A DNA stretch of 64,000 nt from an uncultured Opitutales bacterium (GTDB taxonomy: Bacteria; Verrucomicrobiota; Verrucomicrobiia; Opitutales; Seribacteraceae): NCBI GenBank assembly GCA_943787575.1, contig CALSMY010000002.1, positions 62,001-126,000 on the forward strand. Direction: 5' to 3'. The translations under genes and the position numbers were made by a program. The notes below the pieces were generated by a model. It was not told where the DNA came from and searched no databases. It was given only the letters and a program-made list of their open reading frames with translations. Positions 52,621 through 61,353 of this stretch are shown piece after piece (the first letter of the stretch is position 1; each line of letters opens with the position of its first letter).

Positions 52621-53559
52621 ATGAAAGATTTAGTGCCCTTGCCTAAAATAATCATTGCTGGTGGCACAGGGTTTCTAGGTCAATTACTTGCCCAATCTTT
52701 ATTAAAAGATGGATATGATGTTGTTCTTCTTTCCCGAAATGTTTCCCAAAGAGCCGTTCTAGGGCGTTTAGTGCTATGGAATGGCGAATCTATAGACGAT
52801 TGGATTGAAGAACTTGAAGGATCTTGGGCATTGATTAATTTGACCGGTCGATCTATCGATTGTCGTCATACAGCTTCGAATCGTCAGGAAATTCTAGATT
52901 CCCGCATCAAATCCACTCGTGTCCTCGGTGAGGCTTTGCACCAGTGTAAAAGACCTCCAACTGTTTGGTTGAATGCTAGTTCGATGGCACTATACGGCCA
53001 ATGTATTGGAGATGAAGGAGCTCACGATGAAAATTCTCCAATCATAAAATCCGGTTTTTTAGAAGAAATAACGGTGGCTTGGGAAGATGAGTTTTTTAAA
53101 TTCAATAGTCCTAATGTCCGGCAAGTTGCCATGCGCATAAGTTTCATTCTTGGCCGTTCTAGCGGTGCCTTTCCTCTGCTCAAAAAGCTGGCTTCATTTG
53201 GACTTGGGGGAAAGCAGGGATCTGGCAGGCAATGGATGAGCTGGTTGCACGAGGACGATTGGGTTGGAATTGTCCGTTTTTTATTGGAGAAGGAAGATAT
53301 AACAGGTCCCGTCAACCTAGCATCTCCAATACCCGTCAAAAACAAAGATTTTATGAGAATTTTGAGGAATCATTTTGCTCCTCTTAGAATGGGCTTACCC
53401 GCACCTTCCTTTGGAGTATGGATCGGCTGTTTTTTATTGGGGTCCGCTCCAGAGCTTGCTTTGCAAAGCCGTCGTGTTACTTCAACCGTTTTAGAAGATA
53501 AAAAATATTCTTTTATCTATTCGAGTTTGAATGGCGCAATTGGTAGTCTGACTGAGTAA
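52621..53559 (+). CDS. TIGR01777 family NAD(P)-binding epimerase-like protein
   Basis: 312-residue short-chain-dehydrogenase/epimerase of the TIGR01777 (YfcH/SulA-like) family. The NAD(P)-binding loop is GGTGFLGQLLAQSL near residue 14, INLTGRSIDCRHT is the family signature, SRIKSTRVLGEAL follows, and NASSMALYG holds the catalytic Ser/Tyr region. The C-terminal DUF1731 segment (FGLGGKQGSGRQWMSWLHEDDW..., then LPAPSFGVWIGCFLLG) completes the match. It is soluble. The physiological substrate of the family is not known. Confidence 0.9.
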   Translation: MKDLVPLPKIIIAGGTGFLGQLLAQSLLKDGYDVVLLSRNVSQRAVLGRLVLWNGESIDDWIEELEGSWALINLTGRSIDCRHTASNRQEILDSRIKSTRVLGEALHQCKRPPTVWLNASSMALYGQCIGDEGAHDENSPIIKSGFLEEITVAWEDEFFKFNSPNVRQVAMRISFILGRSSGAFPLLKKLASFGLGGKQGSGRQWMSWLHEDDWVGIVRFLLEKEDITGPVNLASPIPVKNKDFMRILRNHFAPLRMGLPAPSFGVWIGCFLLGSAPELALQSRRVTSTVLEDKKYSFIYSSLNGAIGSLTE

Positions 53560-53598
53560 TTTTTTTATAGTAAGAATTTGAGGTCTACTAATTAGCTT

Positions 53599-55737
53599 GT
53601 GAAAATTTATTTTAAAGTTGGCTTTTTAAAACTAATTTTGACTGGGTTTTATCTGCTCAATCAAAATTGGCTTTCTGCCGATATTTTTGAATCGGATATA
53701 GTCATCTATGGAGGTACCTCATCGGCAGTTGTCTCTGCCGTACAAGCAAAAAGAATGGGCAAGTCAGTGGTTATTGTTTCTCCCTCCCGCAGATTGGGCG
53801 GTTTATCGAGCAACGGTCTTGGCTGGTCCGATACTGGGAAAAAAGAGGTTATTGGTGGAATAGCTCGTGAGTTTTATCATCGTGTGTGGAGACATTATCA
53901 AAGCCCGGACGCTTGGAGGTGGCAAAAGCTAGAGGATTATGGAAACCGCGGGCAGGGATCCCCTGCGATTGATGGAGACAGACGTACAATGTGGGTTTTT
54001 GAACCCAAAGTTGCTGAGCAGATATTTGAATCTTGGATCACAGAAAATGAAATTAAAGTTTTTCGGGATGAATGGTTGGATAGACAAAATGGAGTCGAGA
54101 TGAAGAGTGGAAAAATAGTTTCCATGACTTCAATGTCAGGTAATCGCTATGAAGCAAAAGTTTTTATCGATTGTACTTACGAAGGTGATTTGATGGCGGC
54201 AGCAGGAATCAGTTATACTGTTGGGCGTGAAGGAAACGATCGTTATGGAGAAACGCTTAACGGAGTACAGATCGCTGCGGCCCAGAAGAATCAATTTGTT
54301 AATCGTATCGACCCTTTCAAAGTCCCTGGTGATCCTGCGAGTGGTCTTCTTCAGGGGATTAGTCGTTGGAAGCCTGAAATAGATGGAACCGGTGATGATA
54401 AAATTCAAGCTTACAACTTTCGTTTATGTTTAACTCAGGTAGAAGAAAATCGTGTGCCCTTCGCTCAGCCAAGTTCCTATGATCCATCTAAGTACGAGCT
54501 TCTATTAAGAACCCTAAACCGCGGATCGAGGCATGTGTTTTCTCAGTTTGATCTAATACCCAATGCTAAAACAGACACCAATAACTATGGCTCTTTTAGT
54601 ACGGATAATATCGGAATGAACTATAGGTATCCTGAGGGTACTTATAAAGAGAGAGCTGAAATAATCAGTGAGCACGAAAATTACCTTAAAGGATATTTTT
54701 ATTTTCTATGCAACGATCCTAGGGTTCCTCAAGAAATTCGTGATGAGATGAATCAATGGGGTTTAGCAAGAGACGAATTTGAAGACAATGGTCATTGGCC
54801 GGAGCAAATCAATATTCGAGAAGCTAGAAGAATGATCGGGAAATTCATTATGACTGAGCATGAGGTTACTGGTAGGAAAAAAACCCTAAGAGTTGTAGGT
54901 ATGGGCTCTTACGCCATGGATTCTCATAATGTTCAACGATATGTTGCTAAAGATGAGAATGGAAAATCATATGTGCTAAATGAAGGAGATTTTCAAGTTG
55001 AGGTCAAAAAGCCCTGTAAGATTTCTTACGATTCTTTGCTGCCGCAAAAAAAAGAGTGCGAGAATTTATTGGTGACTATCTGTCTGTCTGCTTCACATGT
55101 TGCATTTGGATCAGTCCGTAGGGAGCCGGTGTTTATGATTCTTGGTCAATCTGCTGCAACGGCTGCTGCTTTAGCAATTGATGGGGATATTCCCCTTCAA
55201 GATCTCCCCTATGATCAATTGTGCAAACGCTTGTTGGCAGATGGGCAAGTTTTAAAAACAAAGATACAAAATAGAAGGAACAAGGGAGTTGGTATTCCGC
55301 CAAACACTTTAAGCGGGGTTGTGGTGGATGGAACTACGGTTGAATTTGAAGGTGAATGGACGGAGAGTAGTTCGCTTCGTCCATTTGTGGGAGAATCTTA
55401 TTATCATGATGGAAACGGTGGCAAGGGATTGCGCAAAGCAATGTTCCCATTTGTTGCACCTAAAGATGGATTACACGAAATCAAAGTCTCGTATTCATCC
55501 TTTGGTAATCGTGCTGGTAATTTGAAGTATGAAGTTAAACATGATGAAGGAATTGCCAAAATATCGGTTGATCAAAGAAAACCTCAAGAGATTGGAGATC
55601 TATGGTTCTCTTTGGGTTCCTTTAATTTTACGAAAGGAGATCAGTATTTTGTTTGCTTAAGTAATGAAAATACTGAGGGATATGTTATCGCAGATGCAAT
55701 ACAGGTGATTGGCCTTACTTCTCCTCTAGAAAATTAA
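53599..55737 (+). CDS. Secreted FAD-dependent oxidoreductase with golvesin-like C-terminal domain
   Basis: 712-residue exported flavoprotein. A hydrophobic signal (residues 1 to about 29, GTG start 53599) is followed by an FAD_oxidored (PF12831-like) domain of about 540 residues. IVIYGGTSSAVVSAVQAKRMG is the dinucleotide-binding fold and RRLGGLSSNGLGWSD the family signature after it; FIDCTYEGDLMAAAG follows. The last 130 residues resemble the golvesin C-terminal/xanthan-lyase-type carbohydrate-binding domain (GESYYHDGNGGKG, MFPFVAPKDGLHEIKVSYS, EGYVIADAIQVIG). The combination suggests oxidation of a carbohydrate or other bound substrate outside the cytoplasm. The next gene, a Gfo/Idh/MocA oxidoreductase, is 61 bases downstream on the same strand. 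Confidence 0.85.
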   Translation: MKIYFKVGFLKLILTGFYLLNQNWLSADIFESDIVIYGGTSSAVVSAVQAKRMGKSVVIVSPSRRLGGLSSNGLGWSDTGKKEVIGGIAREFYHRVWRHYQSPDAWRWQKLEDYGNRGQGSPAIDGDRRTMWVFEPKVAEQIFESWITENEIKVFRDEWLDRQNGVEMKSGKIVSMTSMSGNRYEAKVFIDCTYEGDLMAAAGISYTVGREGNDRYGETLNGVQIAAAQKNQFVNRIDPFKVPGDPASGLLQGISRWKPEIDGTGDDKIQAYNFRLCLTQVEENRVPFAQPSSYDPSKYELLLRTLNRGSRHVFSQFDLIPNAKTDTNNYGSFSTDNIGMNYRYPEGTYKERAEIISEHENYLKGYFYFLCNDPRVPQEIRDEMNQWGLARDEFEDNGHWPEQINIREARRMIGKFIMTEHEVTGRKKTLRVVGMGSYAMDSHNVQRYVAKDENGKSYVLNEGDFQVEVKKPCKISYDSLLPQKKECENLLVTICLSASHVAFGSVRREPVFMILGQSAATAAALAIDGDIPLQDLPYDQLCKRLLADGQVLKTKIQNRRNKGVGIPPNTLSGVVVDGTTVEFEGEWTESSSLRPFVGESYYHDGNGGKGLRKAMFPFVAPKDGLHEIKVSYSSFGNRAGNLKYEVKHDEGIAKISVDQRKPQEIGDLWFSLGSFNFTKGDQYFVCLSNENTEGYVIADAIQVIGLTSPLEN

Positions 55738-55798
55738 CTGGTCGCTGGACAAGTCTATCGTTTTACCATTCTCAATAATTTAACCCAGATCTGATACG

Positions 55799-57169
55799 AT
55801 GAAAAGAAGACCTTTTCTACGATCCATCGGTTCAATCTTGCCATTTGCGTATTTGCCTCAAAGAGCAAAAGGATCTAACGAGCGCCTTCAAATAGCGGCC
55901 ATCGGTGTGGGGGGGAAGGGCGGAAGTGATTTTCAACATTTGGCCAGACATGGCGATGTTATCGCAGTGTGTGATATTTCTGAAAAAAAAATACAATATG
56001 CACTGCGTGGTCGTTCCCGAGTTGCAAAGTTTGATGATTATAGAGAAATGTTTGCTCACTTGGGAGGGAAGATTGATTTGCTAAGTGTCAGTGCTCCGGA
56101 TCATATTCATGCACATGCCGGTCAATTGGCCTTAGACTTGGGAATACATCTTTTTCTACAAACACCCATGGCCCATACCATTTGGGAAGCACGCCAGTTA
56201 CAAATTACTGCACGCAAAAAAAAGCAAATTTGTACGCAATTGGGTTTACAAGGCAGTACATCTGATATTTTTCGACAGGGAGTAGAGTTTTTGCAAGCAG
56301 AAGGCTTGGGCAAAATTTTGGATGTCCATGTATGGACTAATCGACCTCTTTGGCCCCAATCTGCCCAATGTAGCAAACGGCCTAGTGGAAAGTTCTCTAT
56401 TCCAAATGGTTTAAACTGGGATGCATTCTTGGGACCCGCTGAAGATCGTCCATACCATCCATTTTATCAGCCTTATAATTGGAGGGGATGGCAATCTTTT
56501 GGCACTGGTGCTTTGGGTGACTCAGGAATTCACCTATTCAATTTGCCGGTATTAGGCTGCGGACTGCAGAAGCCCGAAAAAGTTGAGTGTTTGCTTCGTG
56601 GTCCCGTAAACTCGGAGACCTATCCTTCTTGGGCAATTGTGAAGTACGAATTCCCAGGACGAGAGAAAGGCCAAAGAATTCCAATGCATTGGTATGAAGG
56701 AAAAATTGGTCATCTCAGTAAAACAGTTACTGGTGGAAAGAATTTTCCGAATCTCGGACTTTTCAAGGGGCGAGAGCCATCGGCAAGTGGGTGTTTGATT
56801 CGAGGCTCGAAAGGGACATTATATTCGCCATCAATTTACGGGTCCAATTGGGAAGTTTATTTGAAGAACAAGTGGATGAAACCACAACAGGTCAAATCCT
56901 TCAGCGGTGCACTTGGGCGAAACGGAAGGGGTGATTCTGGATTGAAGGATGAATTGGTTCGAGCAATTCGGAGAGGACAACCAAAATCAACACTGGCCGG
57001 TTTTGATTATGGCTATGATTTAACCGAACTAATTTTATTAGGAAATATTGCTATTTTGTCTGGGGGGGAATTCTCTTGGGATCGAGAACTGAGCACTTCA
57101 AATCGAAAGGATGTTAATAGTTTACTTACGAAATCCTATCGAAAGGGTTGGGAGGTACAGTCTGCTTAA
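55799..57169 (+). CDS. Gfo/Idh/MocA family oxidoreductase with export leader and altered EKP motif
   Basis: 456-residue NAD(P)-dependent sugar oxidoreductase-like protein. The N-terminus MKRRPFLRSIGSILPFAYLP looks like a Tat leader, common for PVC members of this family. The Rossmann loop is IGVGGKGGSDF near residue 37, DHIHAHAGQLALDLGIHLFLQ precedes the active-site loop, and the C-terminal alpha/beta domain has GTGALGDSGIHLFNL. The family EKP catalytic lysine motif reads Q-T-P here, with Thr122 in place of Lys. So the usual proton-transfer lysine is absent and activity is doubtful or different. It probably works with the flavoprotein gene upstream, by proximity. Confidence 0.87.
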   Translation: MKRRPFLRSIGSILPFAYLPQRAKGSNERLQIAAIGVGGKGGSDFQHLARHGDVIAVCDISEKKIQYALRGRSRVAKFDDYREMFAHLGGKIDLLSVSAPDHIHAHAGQLALDLGIHLFLQTPMAHTIWEARQLQITARKKKQICTQLGLQGSTSDIFRQGVEFLQAEGLGKILDVHVWTNRPLWPQSAQCSKRPSGKFSIPNGLNWDAFLGPAEDRPYHPFYQPYNWRGWQSFGTGALGDSGIHLFNLPVLGCGLQKPEKVECLLRGPVNSETYPSWAIVKYEFPGREKGQRIPMHWYEGKIGHLSKTVTGGKNFPNLGLFKGREPSASGCLIRGSKGTLYSPSIYGSNWEVYLKNKWMKPQQVKSFSGALGRNGRGDSGLKDELVRAIRRGQPKSTLAGFDYGYDLTELILLGNIAILSGGEFSWDRELSTSNRKDVNSLLTKSYRKGWEVQSA

Positions 57170-57197
57170 ATAATACGCCAAACTTTCGAAGAAATTA

Positions 57198-58613
57198 TTA
57201 CAAGTACATACTGTCGTAAATGTCGGCTATTTTTCGAATAGCTAAAGCAAAAGCTGCCGTTCTTCGGTCATTGATTTTTGGGTTTGAGCTATGGATTTCC
57301 TTAATCTCTTGATAGGCTTCGCACATTGTATCTTCTAAACCTGAACGAACAAGAGTAAGTTCATCTGGCCCCTTAAGCAAGTCGGCCTTAGCCTTAGAGT
57401 CAAGGGGTTGATCTATACCTGACTCAATTAATCTTACAATCTTAGCTCCTTGAGCCTCGACAAATCTTCGGTCCATTCTGCCAAATCTGACATGGGATAA
57501 ATTCTTAAGCCATTCAAAGTAGGAAACGGTAACCCCACCTGCATTCAAATAGGCGTCTGGAATGATAAAAATACCTTTTTCCCGAAGGATTTTATCGCCA
57601 TCAAAAGTAACTGGTCCATTCGCAGCTTCAGCAATTACTCGTGCCTGGATTCCGGGGGCATTTTCTCTGGATATAACGCCCTCAAGGGCGGCTGGGATTA
57701 ATATGTCACATGGAAGTTCTAGAGCTTTTTTGCCGTCTTTGATATATCTGCCATTGGCAAACCCTTCTAGTTTCCCGTGTTCTAATTTATATTGATACAC
57801 AGATTCAGTCGAAAGTCCTTCTTCGCAAACTAAGGCTCCGTCGCGTTCGATTACTCCAACAATAAGGGCTCCATCTTCCTCCTCTAGAAATTTGGCTGCA
57901 TGATAACCAACATTACCTAATCCTTGTACGATAATTTTTTTCCCTTCTAAATTACCTTCCAAACCAGCTTTTTTAAGGTCGTCTGGGTGTCGAAAGAATT
58001 CCTGGATTCCGTATTGTACACCCCTGCCGGTTGCTTCTATTCGACCCTGAACACCCCCAAAGTGCACTGGTTTTCCTGTTACACAAGCACGAGCATTGAT
58101 TTCGTTGGGGTGAAGTTTTTGGTATTCATCTGCAATCCAAGACATCATGCGTTGCCCTGTACCCATGTCGGGTGCTGGAACATTAATTCCTGGACCAAGC
58201 AAGCCCCGTTTGTCTAATTCTTGAGCAAATCGTCGAGTAATGTGTTCCAATTCTTCTAACGAATACTTTTTAGGGTCGATGCTAAGTGCCCCCTTTGATC
58301 CAGCAAAAGGAACATTTACAATCGAGCATTTGTAGGTCATCAAAGCAGCCAATGCCTCGACTTCTTGTTGATCGGCAAAGGGGGCGTAACGAATGCCTCC
58401 TTTAGCAGGAAGGGCATGCTCACTGTGGGTGGCTCGCCAACCAGTGAAAATTTCGTATCCGCCGTTAAGTTCTACACCGAACTTCATCTCGCAAACTGCG
58501 TTGCAAGTGCGTATTTGTCTAGCCAGCCCTTTGGGCAAATCCATGGCTTCTGCAGCCAGATTAAAACTTTTATTGACGCTTTCTAGAAATGAAAGATCTG
58601 TATTTGGTGACAT
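57198..58613 (-). CDS. Glu/Leu/Phe/Val dehydrogenase (NAD-type glutamate dehydrogenase)
   Basis: About 471-residue amino-acid dehydrogenase of the glutamate dehydrogenase family, which interconverts glutamate and 2-oxoglutarate plus ammonia. Motifs: GGIRYAPFADQQEVEALAALMTYKCSIVNVPFAGSKGAL with the catalytic Lys region, VPAPDMGTGQRMMSWIADEYQ, ARACVTGKPVHFGG, the Rossmann loop VQGLGNVGYHAAKFL and the C-terminal NAGGVTVSYFEWLKN. I chose ATG 58613 (MSPNTDLSF); the frame extends 12 residues upstream to 58649. It is a single minus-strand unit convergent with the Gfo/Idh gene (28 bases). Confidence 0.92.
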   Translation of the reverse strand: MSPNTDLSFLESVNKSFNLAAEAMDLPKGLARQIRTCNAVCEMKFGVELNGGYEIFTGWRATHSEHALPAKGGIRYAPFADQQEVEALAALMTYKCSIVNVPFAGSKGALSIDPKKYSLEELEHITRRFAQELDKRGLLGPGINVPAPDMGTGQRMMSWIADEYQKLHPNEINARACVTGKPVHFGGVQGRIEATGRGVQYGIQEFFRHPDDLKKAGLEGNLEGKKIIVQGLGNVGYHAAKFLEEEDGALIVGVIERDGALVCEEGLSTESVYQYKLEHGKLEGFANGRYIKDGKKALELPCDILIPAALEGVISRENAPGIQARVIAEAANGPVTFDGDKILREKGIFIIPDAYLNAGGVTVSYFEWLKNLSHVRFGRMDRRFVEAQGAKIVRLIESGIDQPLDSKAKADLLKGPDELTLVRSGLEDTMCEAYQEIKEIHSSNPKINDRRTAAFALAIRKIADIYDSMYL

Positions 58614-58695
58614 GTTCGGTTTTCTTAACGAAAACCGTGTGGCAAGCAATGACTAAGTTTTAATAAAAAAGTAATGCTAGCCGTAATGAGGAAAA

Positions 58696-58724
58696 TTTGC
58701 CTTGGGTAATCCTCCCAAGGCAAA
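58696..58724 (-). terminator. Rho-independent terminator of the RRM gene
   Basis: An 11-bp perfect stem TTTGCCTTGGG (58696-58706) and CCCAAGGCAAA (58714-58724) with a 7-base loop, 6 bases after the RRM stop on the minus strand. It is followed on that strand by AAATTTTCC, a moderate U-tract. Confidence 0.85.
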
Positions 58725-58729
58725 AAACA

Positions 58730-58975
58730 CTATTCCTTAGGACGTGCTTCGTTTACCTTTAATGGGCGTCCATTCATGTCGGAACCATTCAATGCCTCAA
58801 TGGCTTGATTGGCTTCGTCATCGTTATTCATGGTAACAAACCCAAAACCCTTGGAGCGTCCGGAGGGACGTTCTACGATAACGGATGCGCGATCGACGGT
58901 TCCATGTTCATTAAAGATGTCTGATAATTCTTGATCGCTAACGGACCAAGGAAGGTTTCCCACATAGATTTCCAT
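58730..58975 (-). CDS. Small RRM-domain RNA-binding protein
   Basis: 81-residue single RNA-recognition-motif protein. RNP2 is IYVGNLPW at residues 3-10 and RNP1 is RSKGFGFVTM near 39-48; DMNGRPLKVNEARPK closes the domain. This short glycine-poor form is common in cyanobacteria and PVC bacteria and is often cold-induced. It is a monocistronic unit ended by a strong hairpin. It probably binds single-stranded RNA in cold or stress response; targets are unknown. Confidence 0.93.
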   Translation of the reverse strand: MEIYVGNLPWSVSDQELSDIFNEHGTVDRASVIVERPSGRSKGFGFVTMNNDDEANQAIEALNGSDMNGRPLKVNEARPKE

Positions 58976-59199
58976 AATACTGATTGTCTTTATTTATTGA
59001 TAACATTGAAGTGCACGATACTCATTTTGGTTGTTTAAAGTCTCGTTTACGAGTTAACGCTTGAGCATTCAAAAACCTCCAATTGTCCGGGCATAATTAA
59101 CTGACACTCTGAATGGTTGTATGCATTTACGCAATAGCAAAGAATTAAACTGGATGGGCAGGAATTTTTATTGGTAGAGAGTAAATCGTAGGTTAGATT

Positions 59200-59643
59200 A
59201 TGACTAAAATGATTAGGATAAGAAAAGTTTCCGAACAAACCGAAAAAGACTTACTAGAGATTAATAATCTGATTCCTCAGCTCTCTCAATCAGCTAAGCT
59301 TTTGACCAAGGCAGAATTCACATCTCTCCTCGACGCTGAGTCCACTCACCTTTATTTTGCAGAAGAGAATGAGCAAGTACTTGGCATGCTGAGTCTCGTA
59401 ACCTTTCCCATACCTACAGGACTGCGCGGGTGGGTAGAGGATGTAGTCGTGGACACTAAAGCACGCGGGAAAGGGGTTGGCAAATTGCTCACCATGCATG
59501 CGTTAAAAGAAGCGCAAAAAATGGGTGTATTGACGATTGATCTTACTTCTCGGCCCAGTCGTGATGTTGCCAATCGACTCTACCAATCTGTTGGATTTTC
59601 TGCACGGGTAACTAATGTTTATCGGTTCAAGCATGTTTGTTAA
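59200..59643 (+). CDS. GNAT family N-acetyltransferase
   Basis: 147-residue acetyl-CoA-dependent N-acetyltransferase. The acetyl-CoA binding motif A is VEDVVVDTKARGKGVGKLL (about 84-102) with the RGKGVG phosphate loop, and motif B is DVANRLYQSVGF near the C-terminus. No export signal is present. Substrate unknown. Its end overlaps the start region of the thioredoxin-fold gene. Confidence 0.9.
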   Translation: MTKMIRIRKVSEQTEKDLLEINNLIPQLSQSAKLLTKAEFTSLLDAESTHLYFAEENEQVLGMLSLVTFPIPTGLRGWVEDVVVDTKARGKGVGKLLTMHALKEAQKMGVLTIDLTSRPSRDVANRLYQSVGFSARVTNVYRFKHVC

Positions 59644-61198
59644 ATTCCCCAAGTGTCTTGAGTTGGCGAGCAAGTTTTGGTTCATCTGGATACCTTTAAT
59701 TTGCCTTACTTATTTTAAAAAGCCTGGATTTGCTAATACCGATTTGGATTTTCTTTTATCCATTGATGTAAGATCAATTGAAAGCAGTGGGGTTTCAAGA
59801 TGGTTTGAGAATAAGTATCCTCAGATTACTAAATGGGCAGAGAACTTTGATCGTGATTTAGATCAAGAGGATGAAATTTTTAATGCTATGGGCTTAAGAG
59901 AGGATGATTTTATTCATTCCACTGTCGTAATGAATGGAGTAGATCTGTTGGCCGATTCTAATAATTCTAATCAGTTATCTTTTTCTGATCTTTTTTTATC
60001 CATCAATATAATTGCTGATAAACCGATGGATCTGCCTCGTTTTTTAGCTTGGTTAAAAAAACAACTAAGGGACGAATTTAAGACCGGGTCACCTCAAAAA
60101 TTAATCATAGGGGAAGTTTTAACCGAAAAGTCTTTAAAATTCATTTTACCCATCAGTAAATTTAACCAATCGGGAGAGCAGAGTGAATCTCAACTATTTT
60201 TGGATATGAATTTGTCCGTTGATATTACTCTCGATGGAAACAGAACAATCATCCATGCCTTGGTTTCCCGTTCTACTGATCATATCGTTGGAAGTTTTGA
60301 TATAAATGAAAAGAGAATCCCTATGCTTAATAATTTACAAGATGATCGACAAATTTCTTTTTATTTCAAACTGCCAGATTCTCTTCGAGAAAAAATAATT
60401 GATAATGATAACATCTCAGACCCCTTGTTTCATGCTTTTGTTGGCCTTCACGAAATTGCCTTGGGGGTATCTTTTCGGGATGATTCCATATCTTTAAAAC
60501 TTTTTATTGAGTGCTCAGATGAAGTTTCAGCAAACGGATTAAACGCATTGTATCAAGGTTCTTTAGGTATGGCTCAGTTGGCACTTGCCCAAGAACCCAA
60601 GGCTCGTGCTGCCCTTATTGCCTTGCGAAACTTGAATTCCGAACTGAGCGAAAATCGTCTCCAGTTAAGTATGGATTTAAATTCATCAGTTATTGCTGAA
60701 ATCGTATCAGCATCTATATCCGCACTTTCTCCTATGCCTCCATTAGAAATCACTAAAATTGGTGCAAGAAAATTAGAAGGTTCACCTGTGCCTAATTTGT
60801 TTCTTCCCATGCTCAGCGGTGAAGATTTTGACTTAGTTCAACAAAAAGGAAAAGTAGTTGTGCTTGTGTTTTGGGCTACTTGGTCTGGGCCTTCAATCCG
60901 TAGCCTGCCTCTTTTATTAGAGGCAACCAGCGAATTTAATTCCTCAGAATTAAAACTTGTAAGCGTTAATCAAGATGCTTCGAGGAAAGAGTTATTAGAA
61001 TTTATTGATCAGTATAACCTGCATGAGCTATCAATTGCATTAGATGGAAATTCTTCAGCTTTTGAGACCTTTGACGTAAAAGGATTGCCGCATACCGTGG
61101 TGATTGATCAAACCGGAATCGTTCATGATGTTGCAGTTGGCTTTTCCCCATTTCAGGGAACTGACTTAAAGAAAATGCTTACCCAATTAATTAAATAA
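59633..61198 (+). CDS. Exported protein with C-terminal thioredoxin-like domain lacking the active-site cysteines
   Basis: About 521-residue protein. The N-terminus has a hydrophobic signal (FWFIWIPLICLTYF), then about 350 residues of unrecognised, mostly alpha/beta sequence rich in charged residues. The last 130 residues (from about 395) form a TlpA/AhpC-type thioredoxin domain: KVVVLVFWATWSGPSIRSLPLLLEA, LVSVNQDAS, FDVKGLPHTVVIDQTGIV with the cis-Pro. The CxxC motif is replaced by SGPS, so the usual disulfide chemistry is impossible. Starts ATG 59633 and ATG 59615 are both possible; either overlaps the GNAT gene. It likely works as a binding or scaffold domain outside the cytoplasm. Confidence 0.75.
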   Translation: MFVKFPKCLELASKFWFIWIPLICLTYFKKPGFANTDLDFLLSIDVRSIESSGVSRWFENKYPQITKWAENFDRDLDQEDEIFNAMGLREDDFIHSTVVMNGVDLLADSNNSNQLSFSDLFLSINIIADKPMDLPRFLAWLKKQLRDEFKTGSPQKLIIGEVLTEKSLKFILPISKFNQSGEQSESQLFLDMNLSVDITLDGNRTIIHALVSRSTDHIVGSFDINEKRIPMLNNLQDDRQISFYFKLPDSLREKIIDNDNISDPLFHAFVGLHEIALGVSFRDDSISLKLFIECSDEVSANGLNALYQGSLGMAQLALAQEPKARAALIALRNLNSELSENRLQLSMDLNSSVIAEIVSASISALSPMPPLEITKIGARKLEGSPVPNLFLPMLSGEDFDLVQQKGKVVVLVFWATWSGPSIRSLPLLLEATSEFNSSELKLVSVNQDASRKELLEFIDQYNLHELSIALDGNSSAFETFDVKGLPHTVVIDQTGIVHDVAVGFSPFQGTDLKKMLTQLIK

Positions 61199-61340
61199 TT
61201 CGACGAAGTATCAAGTCTTGTTCTGAAATATTGAGTTTCTTGGTTAAGGTTAGCTTGCAAGTTTTTTAAAATTTAATTTGTCCAAAGTTTGAAGTCGCGG
61301 GCTATGAGATAGTTGTTCCACAATTATACAGCTAACGCCA

Positions 61341-61347
61341 AAAGGAG
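61341..61347 (+). promoter_or_regulatory. Strong Shine-Dalgarno site
   Basis: AAAGGAG with a 6-base spacer to the ATG at 61354. Clear Shine-Dalgarno sequences are scarce elsewhere in this window, so this one fixes the start and suggests efficient translation of the unknown gene. Confidence 0.6.
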
Positions 61348-61353
61348 AAATAT

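Noticed and set aside
59047-59238. 63-residue minus frame between the RRM and GNAT genes
   Set aside because: Cys/Asn/Ser-rich, overlaps the GNAT start, no start signal; more likely part of the divergent promoter region.
61250-61270. CTTGCAAG palindrome followed by T6 downstream of the thioredoxin-fold gene
   Set aside because: It has no loop, so it cannot form a hairpin terminator; a regulator site is possible but unsupported.
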